From: Nematocida ironsii | Taxonomy: Eukaryota; Microsporidia | Assembly: GCA_001642415.1 (NCBI GenBank) | Contig: LTDK01000185.1 | Coordinates: 1-54,852, forward strand | DNA length: 54,852 bases | Direction: 5' to 3' | Shown: in pieces, positions 46,650-54,513 of the stretch | Position numbering within the stretch: position 1 is the first letter of the stretch | Layout: every line of letters starts with the position of its first letter | Translations under genes and position numbers: made by a program | The notes under the pieces: model-generated | The model's input: only the letters and a program-made list of their open reading frames with translations | Databases searched by the model: none | Told to the model about the DNA's origin: nothing

Positions 46650-46663
46650 AAAAATATTTTCAA
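46650..46663. promoter_or_regulatory. 14-base spacer between two divergent start codons
   Basis: The bases are AAAAATATTTTCAA, containing the palindrome AAAATATTTT. It reads as an AAATTT-like start-proximal element for both strands. The two promoters must lie inside the neighbouring genes or be shared. Confidence 0.6.
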
Positions 46664-47503
46664 ATGGAAAAGTCTAATAATAATGTAGCAAATCATTATA
46701 ACAAAATAAAGAGTCTAGGCGTGCAAAGCAGAGAAGCATCAAAGATTATTGGAGTACGTGAAGCAAATAATTTCTTAAAACAAAAACTAATTCAGAAATT
46801 TATATGTGAGAACAGCATTATTTTGGACTTGGGCTGTGGAAAGGGAGGAGATTTGTCAAAATTAAAACACCATAATATTAAACACTATTACGGATGTGAT
46901 ATTGCCAAGGAGTCACTTGCAGAGGCACTTAAAAGATCGCTTACACATAAATTTAAATCGGACTTTTTGCAGGCCGACTTTATAAATAATAAAATTATGA
47001 TTCAAGAGAAGGCCGACTTAGTTATGGCCCAGTTTAGCTTTCATTATGCATTTGCAAGTGAAAATTCTATGAAAAAAGCAGTAAATAATGTGTGTAATAA
47101 TTTAAAGGAAGGAGGAGTGTTTATTTTAACTATTCCAGATATGCAAGTGATTACACGAAGATCCTCTCGTAATACAGTAGACGGCTCATTTGGTAATTCG
47201 TTATACAAAGTATGCCCAAATAAGTCTTTCTACAAAAATGAACTCTTTGGAAGAGGGTATGAATTTCACTTACAAGAAGCACTCACGGGGTGTGAGGAGT
47301 ATCTCATAGACTTAAACTATCTGACAAGCCATTTTGCATCCAAAGGCATTAAAAAGATATTTGACGTAGACTTTCTCTCATTTCTAAACCATGAAATGTT
47401 CGCAGATAAAGAAACCTACTCAAGAATGGTAAGGCATCCTCTGACAAGAGAAGAACTCCCTATAATTGAGTTGTATAGAGCTGTAGCATATAAAAAGAAT
47501 TGA
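46664..47503 (+). CDS. ABD1: mRNA cap (guanine-N7) methyltransferase
   Basis: A 279-residue enzyme that transfers methyl from S-adenosylmethionine to N7 of the cap guanine. Motif I LDLGCGKGGDLSKL (about 54-67) is nearly perfect for the family. YGCDIA follows, as does AQFSFHYAF, a hallmark block of cap methyltransferases (consensus QFxxHYxF). The NSLYKV and GCEEYLI blocks of the cap-binding pocket follow. The length is near that of the minimal E. cuniculi enzyme, without the long N-terminal extension of yeast. Microsporidian Ecm1, the E. cuniculi enzyme, is the nearest named relative by knowledge. Confidence 0.93.
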   Translation: MEKSNNNVANHYNKIKSLGVQSREASKIIGVREANNFLKQKLIQKFICENSIILDLGCGKGGDLSKLKHHNIKHYYGCDIAKESLAEALKRSLTHKFKSDFLQADFINNKIMIQEKADLVMAQFSFHYAFASENSMKKAVNNVCNNLKEGGVFILTIPDMQVITRRSSRNTVDGSFGNSLYKVCPNKSFYKNELFGRGYEFHLQEALTGCEEYLIDLNYLTSHFASKGIKKIFDVDFLSFLNHEMFADKETYSRMVRHPLTREELPIIELYRAVAYKKN

Positions 47504-47552
47504 AGAATTCTGTTACTGAAAAATTTATTAATTTTCTTTTTTGTTCTTCCCC

Positions 47553-47975
47553 ATGCGAGGATTATACTGTGGAGGATTACTTAAAAAAAGAAGCCATTTA
47601 AACAGAAAGGCAGACAGCAAATACAAGGCAAGACTCTTTGGAACTAACGTTCTGAGTGACCCAATTGGTGGGGCACCCCAGGCAAAAGGGATTGTACTAG
47701 AGAAGATTGGTCTTGGTGCCAAGCAGCCTAACTCTGCCGTAAGAAAGGCCGTCAGAATTCAGCTAATCAAGAGTGGAAAGAAAATTACTGCATATGTTCC
47801 AAAAGACGGTATGCTTAACAGTATAGAAATCAACGATACCGTGACTGTTGAAGGATTCGGTAACAAAGGAAGATCCAAGGGAGATATTCCGGGAATTGCC
47901 TTTAAGGTAAGCAAGATAGGAGATGTCTCTTTGCTTGCTATTTACTTGGGAAAGAAAGAAAAGTCCTCAAGATAA
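47553..47975 (+). CDS. RPS23: 40S ribosomal protein uS12 (RPS23)
   Basis: A 140-residue decoding-centre protein. Diagnostic stretches: GAPQAKGIVLEKIGLGAKQPNSAVRKAV (KQPNSA carries the proline hydroxylated in other eukaryotes), and the later FGNKGRSKGDIPGIAFKV. I use ATG 47553 (MRGLYCGG); the frame upstream begins with TTG. The start lies 49 bases after the cap methyltransferase stop. Confidence 0.96.
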   Translation: MRGLYCGGLLKKRSHLNRKADSKYKARLFGTNVLSDPIGGAPQAKGIVLEKIGLGAKQPNSAVRKAVRIQLIKSGKKITAYVPKDGMLNSIEINDTVTVEGFGNKGRSKGDIPGIAFKVSKIGDVSLLAIYLGKKEKSSR

Positions 47976-48119
47976 TTAATAAAATACTATTTTAAAGTAA
48001 AGAAAACTAAAGTGCATAAATTACAAATTGGTTCTGAATATTTTCGCAGTCTTTAAGAAGAATTTCGTAATATTTCATGCTTTTTTTAAAAATACAGAAT
48101 TCAGAAATATTTAAATTTC

Positions 48120-48130
48120 ATTTCGGGTTA
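48120..48130. promoter_or_regulatory. TAACCCGAAAT motif (reverse) between convergent genes
   Basis: ATTTCGGGTTA lies between RPS23 and RPN10, which point at each other. It is thus not placed as a promoter, an argument against a purely promoter role for this motif. Confidence 0.35.
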
Positions 48131-48251
48131 TTTTTAATTGTATACATAAGTATTTATAAACGAGCCCATTACAGTGGTGAATTGCGTATTTATTTTAACG
48201 GAGAATGCGGAATGCATAGAAGTCATTACACAAGATAAAACAATGGATTTA

Positions 48252-48878
48252 TTACTGGTTGGGAGCAGATGCATCCTCTAATGACCTACGAATAGCCAAC
48301 TCTAGCTCAGGATCAATCTCTTCAACGGTCTCTTTAAGTGCTGTAGATACACCTTCCATAAAGGACTGGTTGGGTTCTATAGGAATACATGAAAAATCAG
48401 TTGATTCTGTGATTGCACTTTTAAAGAGTGTGTAATGTTCTAATGCCTCACCGAATAGAACAACCCCTACAAATATATTATTGCTTAAGGTCTCTTCAAT
48501 TGACTCAATTGTCAGCATAAGATTATCATCATCTATAGGACTACCCAGGAACAAGAGAATACTCTGCCTTGGGTTAGTCCTATACTTCAATGCCATTCTA
48601 GATATAAGCATGGCATTACCGCCATGTATATCCTCATCTCTTTGAATTGAGTGTAAGTACGAATATATTGTGTTCTTGTTTGAGGTGGGTGAGACTATCT
48701 TAATGGTCTTACTTCGCCCTAGTGTCATTACACCAACTGTTGACTCTGCTGATTCATTTAATCTTTGCTCTGTTATATTCTTAACTACATCTAACTGGCA
48801 CTGCAGTCTTTCCTTTGTGTAATCCTTGTTTATGCTGTACAGTGAGTTATCCAGAATAACCATTAAGTCGCTCTTCAT
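48252..48878 (-). CDS. RPN10: 26S proteasome ubiquitin receptor Rpn10
   Basis: A 208-residue protein: a von Willebrand A domain beginning MKSDLMVILDNSLYSINKDY (family start: DNSxxxRNGDY-like) and one ubiquitin-interacting motif near the C-terminus (DPELELAIRRSLEDA). It binds ubiquitin chains and bridges the base and lid of the regulatory particle. The start at 48878 matches the family; an upstream ATG at 48926 would add a hydrophobic leader and is less likely. It is divergent from the RPC7-like gene, with 71 bases between the starts. Confidence 0.9.
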   Translation of the reverse strand: MKSDLMVILDNSLYSINKDYTKERLQCQLDVVKNITEQRLNESAESTVGVMTLGRSKTIKIVSPTSNKNTIYSYLHSIQRDEDIHGGNAMLISRMALKYRTNPRQSILLFLGSPIDDDNLMLTIESIEETLSNNIFVGVVLFGEALEHYTLFKSAITESTDFSCIPIEPNQSFMEGVSTALKETVEEIDPELELAIRRSLEDASAPNQ

Positions 48879-48949
48879 TGCTCTGCAAATAAAAAGACAA
48901 ATAAATACGATTCCATAAAAATACATTGGAAAAAAGACCCCTTCCCAAA

Positions 48950-49339
48950 ATGAGGAAAACCATTGAAGGATTGCTCCACAGATACAAATCGTTTGGTATA
49001 TACAGAGAAAAAGAAAAGGCGATATTCAGATACACAGACAAGTATAATAAAGACATAGACGGGACAGTAAATATTATAACCGCAATGCAGAATGGGTCAG
49101 AAGAGTATCCGAATGAATTAGTAGAGTGTGGATTTGGGCACGGTTCAAAGTACAAAAAAGCAGGAACCGCGGAGGAGCACATATTCACCACAAGCATAGA
49201 CAGTGAAGTAGAGGAGAGTGAAGAGAGCGAGAACAATGAAATGGACAATGAGAATGAAGAAATGGACAATGACTACATGGAGAATTATTATGACAATGAT
49301 GAGCAAGAAACTGATGACAATGAAGAAGACGTAATATAA
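48950..49339 (+). CDS. probable RNA polymerase III subunit Rpc31/RPC7-like
   Basis: A 129-residue protein with a short ordered N-terminus and a very acidic C-terminal half (Glu, Asp and Asn runs) that includes DYMENYYDNDEQETDDNEED. An acidic end with a Tyr-x-Asn-Tyr-Phe/Tyr-Asp-Asn line is the mark of Rpc31/RPC7, the specific subunit that helps initiation at tRNA and 5S genes. The call rests on this tail and the size; another acidic protein is possible. I use ATG 48950; the frame upstream begins with TTG. Confidence 0.55.
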   Translation: MRKTIEGLLHRYKSFGIYREKEKAIFRYTDKYNKDIDGTVNIITAMQNGSEEYPNELVECGFGHGSKYKKAGTAEEHIFTTSIDSEVEESEESENNEMDNENEEMDNDYMENYYDNDEQETDDNEEDVI

Positions 49340-49639
49340 GAGAAATAATCATAAATAAAGAAATCATAGAGAGTGCGTAATAATTTATATACACAGTTTA
49401 TTCTGTGTATTACTGTGCATAAGTATTTAGCCATATAGTATTTCTATATACAATGTAATATTTTGTTGTATTTATACATATATTAATATTTTATAGTATG
49501 CAATGTGTTCATATTCATTAATTATTAAGCTTCTGTTAATTTCTATCGTTTTCTGCTGTTTCGGTTGTTTTCTGCCATTTTCTGTGTGTAATAAGGTTGG
49601 TCTATGAGCATATTTAGTTCTTTTATTTTTTTAAATTTT

Positions 49640-51199
49640 ATGTCATATTCGCATAATACACCCGTGCTCATTCTTAAGGAAGAGACAGACACTCGATTTG
49701 GTAAAAATCAGATAATAAGAAACATAGAAATGTGCGAAAAGATCGCAGATATTCTTAAAACGACATTAGGACCTAATGGATTAGATAAAATGTTTTTTAA
49801 CGGAAAAACCATGCTTATTACAAATGATGGTGCCACTATAATGAAGAGTCTAGAAATAGTAGATCCTGCTGCACAGGTTTTATTGAATGTTTCTGAGTCA
49901 CAAGACAGAGACATAGGAGATGGCACAACTAGTGTAGTAATATTTTCATCTGCAATACTTAAAAGGCTCAAACCATTAGTGAAAGAAGGCACTTGTATAT
50001 CTTTAATAACGAAAGAGCTAAGTAGGCTTAGTGCTGTTATATCTTCTATGTCAAAGGAGTTATTGGTTGATTTTGGGAGTGATTCATTACAGATGCTAGC
50101 TGAGACAAGCTTAAACTCAAAAATACTCAGCAACCACAAGAGACACTTCAGTGATTTAGTAATGAAAACACTTAACACAGAGGACAAAGATATTTCCATA
50201 AAGAAAGTAAGTGGTGGGTCGATTGAAAGCAGTTTTATAATCGATGGTGTAGCATTTGAGAAGTGTTTTACGTATGCTGGGTATGAGCAGCAGCCAAAGA
50301 GAATTGTAAATCCAAAGATAGCTGTTATGAAAATAGAACTAGAGTGGAAGAGTGAAATTGAAAACAGCGAAATGCGAATTTCAGGCGCCTCAGAGTACTC
50401 CAAGGTTGTATCAACAGAGTGGAAACTAATCACTGACAGACTAGATAAAATTATACAATCGGGTGCTAATGTAGTTCTAAGCACACTCTCGATTGGAGAC
50501 TATGCCACTCAGTACTTTGCAAAGTACGGAGTATTCTCAGCCGGCAGAGTACCAGAGAATGAAATTGACAGAATCACGCACGCATTCGGTGGGAGAGTTG
50601 TAAGCACAGTTTCTCTTATAAATGAAAAGTCTCTTGCACACTGTGCTTTATTCGAAGAGAAAGAGATTGGAAGAACAAGGTACAATATGTTCTATAACAG
50701 TGATAATCATGCAAGAACATCCAGTGCCACAACAATTATACTAAGGGGCCCAGGCGCTGAAATACTAGCAGAAGTTGAGAGGAGTCTTCATGACTCCATG
50801 GCAGTCACCAGGAGAACAGTTGCAACCAAAGAAATTGTAGCAGGCGGCGGTGCATACGAAATGGAAATAAGCAGAAGATTAAGAAAACTAGCCAGCGAGT
50901 GCAGTACTACAGAAAGGTTTGTTATTAAAGCAGTTTCTGAAGCATTTGAAGCAATTCCCTTCCAGCTAGCTAAGAATTTTGGTCATGATGCAATTAAAAC
51001 CGTACAGATGCTAAGAAAAGCCCATGGAGATGGTCTTGTTAATTACGGTGTCAGTGAAAGTGGTGTAGATGATTCTCTCGCATCGTATGTAATTGAACCA
51101 TTAGAGGTTAAAAAGCACATGGGCCATGCAGCTATCAGTGCAGCAATAGCCATACTCTCAATAGATGCAACTATTGTCTCAGGAAGTAAGCAGCAATAA
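49640..51199 (+). CDS. CCT7: chaperonin CCT/TRiC subunit eta
   Basis: A 519-residue group II chaperonin subunit of the cytosolic TRiC ring that folds actin and tubulin. TPVLILKEETDT at the start, GDGTTSV (ATP site), YAGYEQQPKRIVNPKIAVM and GDYATQYFAKYGVFSAGRVPE match the eta subunit best among the eight. VATKEIVAGGGAYEMEISRRL closes the ATP pocket. I prefer ATG 49640 (MSYSHNTPV), right after TTTTTTTAAATTTT; ATG 49604 would add 12 residues not seen in the family. Confidence 0.93.
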   Translation: MSYSHNTPVLILKEETDTRFGKNQIIRNIEMCEKIADILKTTLGPNGLDKMFFNGKTMLITNDGATIMKSLEIVDPAAQVLLNVSESQDRDIGDGTTSVVIFSSAILKRLKPLVKEGTCISLITKELSRLSAVISSMSKELLVDFGSDSLQMLAETSLNSKILSNHKRHFSDLVMKTLNTEDKDISIKKVSGGSIESSFIIDGVAFEKCFTYAGYEQQPKRIVNPKIAVMKIELEWKSEIENSEMRISGASEYSKVVSTEWKLITDRLDKIIQSGANVVLSTLSIGDYATQYFAKYGVFSAGRVPENEIDRITHAFGGRVVSTVSLINEKSLAHCALFEEKEIGRTRYNMFYNSDNHARTSSATTIILRGPGAEILAEVERSLHDSMAVTRRTVATKEIVAGGGAYEMEISRRLRKLASECSTTERFVIKAVSEAFEAIPFQLAKNFGHDAIKTVQMLRKAHGDGLVNYGVSESGVDDSLASYVIEPLEVKKHMGHAAISAAIAILSIDATIVSGSKQQ

Positions 51200-51334
51200 A
51201 TTATTTTAATTATTCCATAGAATACTCATTCCATATTTTCATTATTTCATTTTCAAACTCTTCAGTTATTTGTTATATGAGAATACTTTTATAATTTTGT
51301 AATTTTATTAATTTCAGTATACATTACAGAACAC

Positions 51335-52807
51335 TTATGCATTATCGGTTATATTACTAATAGTACCACCAGAGCTATCTAAAACTAATAAAGGGGCACT
51401 TACGTATATAATATGCAGTATGCTCAAACATATCACAAGTACACTCAACAACCTACACAATTTACCACGTACTCCCTTATTATTTAAAAAGCGCAGTCCT
51501 CTCCCTTCACGTATCCCCATTAACACAGGAATACACACACCAAATACCAATGAGAACAGAATCCCAAATGATTTAATTATACTAATAAACCCAGTGTTAT
51601 ACGTAATAATACTAATAATAACAAATATACAAGACATACATGCACTTATTAATATATCCATTACTGTTGAAAAATCCACATCTAAATAAGGTATAATATA
51701 CGCATCCGTAAATTCTGATACACTTAAAGATATTTCAGGTATGATTAATTCTTTAACTCTTTTTATATGATTAAGCACATTATTTACCTGTAAAAGTATC
51801 CAAATAAATTCAAATACCGTTATTACTAATAAAATAATCTTTATACCAAAATAATTACCTGAATATTCTGATAGTCTCAATTTCTTAGTGAATACTTCAC
51901 TTACCCCATACATAAAATTCCCATTTATACCCTTATGTGTACTATACTCATATAATACATACTCTAACATACCAATTATACCGTACAATACACTAACACC
52001 AATACTTATACATAATTCAGTATACTTTATATTTATATCTGATTCTGTATATATATTATTATGTATAACAGGAATACTAAACATACAAATACTTATCCCT
52101 GTAATAAATTCAGATACCCAATTATTCTGTGTATTATTATACCGTGCACTGGAAAATATCCAATTCTTATCTATAATCATTAAGTATACTATAATACATA
52201 ATAATAACATAATATATACAGATAAGTATATACTATATACTGCATTAGTATTATTTAATTTCGGGTTGTATCGGGATATACCTATAATTGCTATTATACT
52301 AATTATAACAGAAGTAACCGTATAATAAAATAAATTTAATTCTGCTGTGCTTCTTATTATTATAGTTATAATAGAAAATAAATCCATTCCTATGTGTATG
52401 GTAAATATACTAGAATATATTACACATTGTAGTATATATAATGTCATATATACATATAGTATAATAGGATTATTAATTTTTAATAATTTTTCAGTATACG
52501 ATATATACTTATTATTGCCTATTACATTATTTGTATTTAATACTGTACTGTACTGATATAGCACTGCATAGCACTGTATAAGAGTATACATAAATATAAC
52601 AATAAAATATGAATATATATTGCCATTAGAAAATATTAAGTACATATAAAGAAATCCTCCACTCTGGATAAGCCTTCCTGTTGTATTTATAAATGTGTTT
52701 AATTTCTGGTTACTCGGGGAGTTACACGTACTATTTGTTACTGTATTAGTAATAAGTTCTACTTCTTCTGGTATATTTGTACTTGTTGGATTTACTTCTG
52801 TGCTCAT
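51335..52807 (-). CDS. amino-acid transporter-like polytopic membrane protein (AAAP type)
   Basis: A 490-residue protein with a polar N-terminus (~45 residues, Thr/Asn-rich) and about eleven hydrophobic segments. The stretch ISICMFSIPVIHNNIYTES resembles the conserved core of amino acid/auxin permeases (small-residue-rich helix, then PxxxxxYTE). A parasite needs such carriers for host amino acids. The gene is extremely rich in Ile, Tyr, Asn and Ser, with T/A-ending codons (ATA very frequent), more than its neighbours. The family call is tentative; substrate unknown. Confidence 0.65.
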   Translation of the reverse strand: MSTEVNPTSTNIPEEVELITNTVTNSTCNSPSNQKLNTFINTTGRLIQSGGFLYMYLIFSNGNIYSYFIVIFMYTLIQCYAVLYQYSTVLNTNNVIGNNKYISYTEKLLKINNPIILYVYMTLYILQCVIYSSIFTIHIGMDLFSIITIIIRSTAELNLFYYTVTSVIISIIAIIGISRYNPKLNNTNAVYSIYLSVYIMLLLCIIVYLMIIDKNWIFSSARYNNTQNNWVSEFITGISICMFSIPVIHNNIYTESDINIKYTELCISIGVSVLYGIIGMLEYVLYEYSTHKGINGNFMYGVSEVFTKKLRLSEYSGNYFGIKIILLVITVFEFIWILLQVNNVLNHIKRVKELIIPEISLSVSEFTDAYIIPYLDVDFSTVMDILISACMSCIFVIISIITYNTGFISIIKSFGILFSLVFGVCIPVLMGIREGRGLRFLNNKGVRGKLCRLLSVLVICLSILHIIYVSAPLLVLDSSGGTISNITDNA

Positions 52808-53224
52808 ACTATATTACATATTCTATTATATATATTATATAAAATATTTCTGATTATTTATATAATATTAGGATAGGAGAGATAAAGAATTATTTATTGT
52901 GAACTATGCACAATTTATTAAAAATAAAATATTATTTATGCCTTACATTTATTATGTCTAAAAAGCAGTATAACCCGATATAACCCGAAATATTAAAGTG
53001 TACTGCTAATACTTATATAAGCATTGAACTAAGAATAAAACTCTGGTTAAATAATTAGAATATGATTTATTTTTATATAATCAAAATTCTTCTGAGTTGC
53101 CAGAATCACTGTATAAATTAATCTGCTAACAGATCGTACCCAAATAATCACTCAAAGATTATGTAATTATACGTACAGTAATTTACTTCTTCTACTTGGT
53201 CTGCTTATTTTGCTTGGTATGCTC
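52808..53224. other. spacer with two tandem TAACCCGA motifs
   Basis: At 52971-52991 the bases read TAACCCGATA then TAACCCGAAAT, a direct tandem of the motif. It lies about 165-185 bases before the transporter start. The rest is AT-rich. Confidence 0.5.
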
Positions 53225-53518
53225 TTATTCTTGTTTTTCTTCTTGAAGTGCTCTTTCTTCTAGGCGTGATTGTTCTTCTTGTGCTATTTCTGCCAGACGT
53301 GCTAGTTCTTCTTGTTGCTTTGTGTATTCTGCTTGCATAGCAGCATTTTTGGTCGCATACATTTGTTGTCTGTTAGCTATTATTCTAAAGAAATTATTTA
53401 TTTTTATTATATTTTCTATTGCTTTTTCAACTATACCAATATCATCATCGCATCTAAAGTCTGTTGTTTTTTGATTCTTAACATTTCTTATTCTACGGTA
53501 AGCCCATACAACTGCCAT
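53225..53518 (-). CDS. small membrane-anchored coiled-coil protein, start apparently lost
   Basis: From ATG 53518 the frame gives 97 residues (MAVVWAYRRIRNVKNQ), with a Glu/Gln/Arg coiled coil at the end (QEELARLAEIAQEEQSRLEER). But the same frame stays open upstream to 53698 and encodes plausible protein, including a membrane segment (KYIAITITVIISIMAVVWAY) that runs straight through this Met, so the ATG is probably internal. No ATG exists in that upstream part. A separate short frame with a hydrophobic leader begins at ATG 53739 in another register (stop 53620), as if a frameshift separates the leader from the rest. Full-length product uncertain. Confidence 0.55.
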   Translation of the reverse strand: MAVVWAYRRIRNVKNQKTTDFRCDDDIGIVEKAIENIIKINNFFRIIANRQQMYATKNAAMQAEYTKQQEELARLAEIAQEEQSRLEERALQEEKQE

Positions 53519-53619
53519 AATGGATATAATTACTGTTATAGTAATTGCGATGTACTTATTTCTCTGTGCGATCTGTTCTTCAGTAGATGCATATATTACA
53601 TTTTTAATACTTTCTAGTG

Positions 53620-53739
53620 TTATTCCAGAGGCACTTTCTGTTGGTTTTGGATAGTGAGATCCAGAATAGCAAGTGTTAAGTATGATATTAGTAGATGGCT
53701 ATTCATTATTTGTGATAGTAATAGGCGTACTGCTATCAT
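53620..53739 (-). pseudogene. hydrophobic leader frame, probably the broken 5' end of the gene at 53225
   Basis: 39 codons beginning MIAVRLLLSQIMNSHLLISYL, a signal-peptide-like or anchor-like segment, that stops in the middle of the open frame described for 53225-53698. A single indel would connect them. It could also be a sequencing error or chance. Confidence 0.35.
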
Positions 53740-54397
53740 GAATGATTGGAATTAAAATTATATAAGAGTTTTTGTATTTCAATAAATAACAAGTTTTCGT
53801 ATGCCTAAGCCTTTAAGAAAAAAACAGCTATATTCATACTTTATATACTATCTGATAGTAATAAACTGATTTCTATTAAAAAACTGATGGTATAACTGGT
53901 TTATGAACTTTATTTATTCTTTTTATGATTGAAAGGACTTAATTTTTCTTAAAAGATAGAAACTTTAAAATTTTAAGCGCTAGCTTTTTATGGATACATG
54001 GAGATAATACGCGCCTTAGCGATGACATTGCTCCTAGGAGGCGCAATGCGGCATAATCTATGAAATGTGCATCAATTGGATGAAGGGCAGTGCGATGAAA
54101 TCAAAGGATGGCCCCCTGGATAATTATTGTTTACAGTTTAATATAGTAAGTTATATTAATCCCGTAATGAATATTTCTCAATAATTTTAATTTATACTCT
54201 AATTATATATTTAGGAATAAATAAAGATAATAAAGCCAATAAAAAAATTATCAATCGTAACACTAGAATTAAACTTCTGTCAATATATAGAATCTATTAG
54301 TGTGTGTTAGTAACTTTAATCAGCTGCCTTTTGTTGATTACAACAATTAAAATGAAAATAAATTGAAATAAACAAAAATAAACTATAAAACTAAAAA
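53740..54397. other. spacer containing GC-rich RNA-like island
   Basis: About 660 bases without a protein gene. The island at 53976-54121 is listed separately; the rest is AT-rich. Confidence 0.55.
53976..54121. ncRNA. candidate structured RNA element C (shares hairpin with element A)
   Basis: A GC-rich island. Stem GCGCC (54011-54015) with GGCGC (54040-54044) encloses AGCGAT (54018-54023) with ATTGCT (54027-54032). Another short stem is GGGC (54085-54088) with GCCC (54111-54114). The complement of 54039-54049 is GCATTGCGCCT, identical to 21386-21396. GATGAAGGGCAGTGCGATGA loosely recalls 5.8S rRNA, but the rest does not follow that RNA. Strand and class unknown. Confidence 0.4.
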
Positions 54398-54466
54398 ATG
54401 GAAACCGTAAATAAGAACAAACTATCTAAGAAACAAAGAATACCAAAAGAATACCAGACAGATTAA
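54398..54466 (+). pseudogene. short frame, possibly the frameshifted 5' end of the last gene
   Basis: METVNKNKLSKKQ, then Arg-Ile-Pro and a stop after 22 codons. An 11-base tandem duplication (54437-54447 and 54448-54458, one mismatch) moves translation out of the frame that continues to the window edge; Arg-Ile-Pro is encoded at the repeat in both frames. Removal of one copy would connect the two frames. It may also be a non-functional short frame. Confidence 0.4.
54437..54458 (+). repeat. 11-base tandem duplication
   Basis: AGAATACCAAA followed by AGAATACCAGA. Its length, not divisible by three, is what separates the two reading frames here. Confidence 0.85.
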
Positions 54467-54513
54467 TTAACTTAGCAAATAATATATATTATATTCAATT
54501 ACATCAGAGGGGT

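Noticed and set aside
49708..50484. 258-codon frame on the minus strand
   Set aside because: Antisense to CCT7, with no family features.
53976..54121. 5.8S or LSU rRNA gene
   Set aside because: Only short stretches (GATGAAG, CATTGCGCC on the other strand) resemble it; the order is wrong and no LSU sequence follows.
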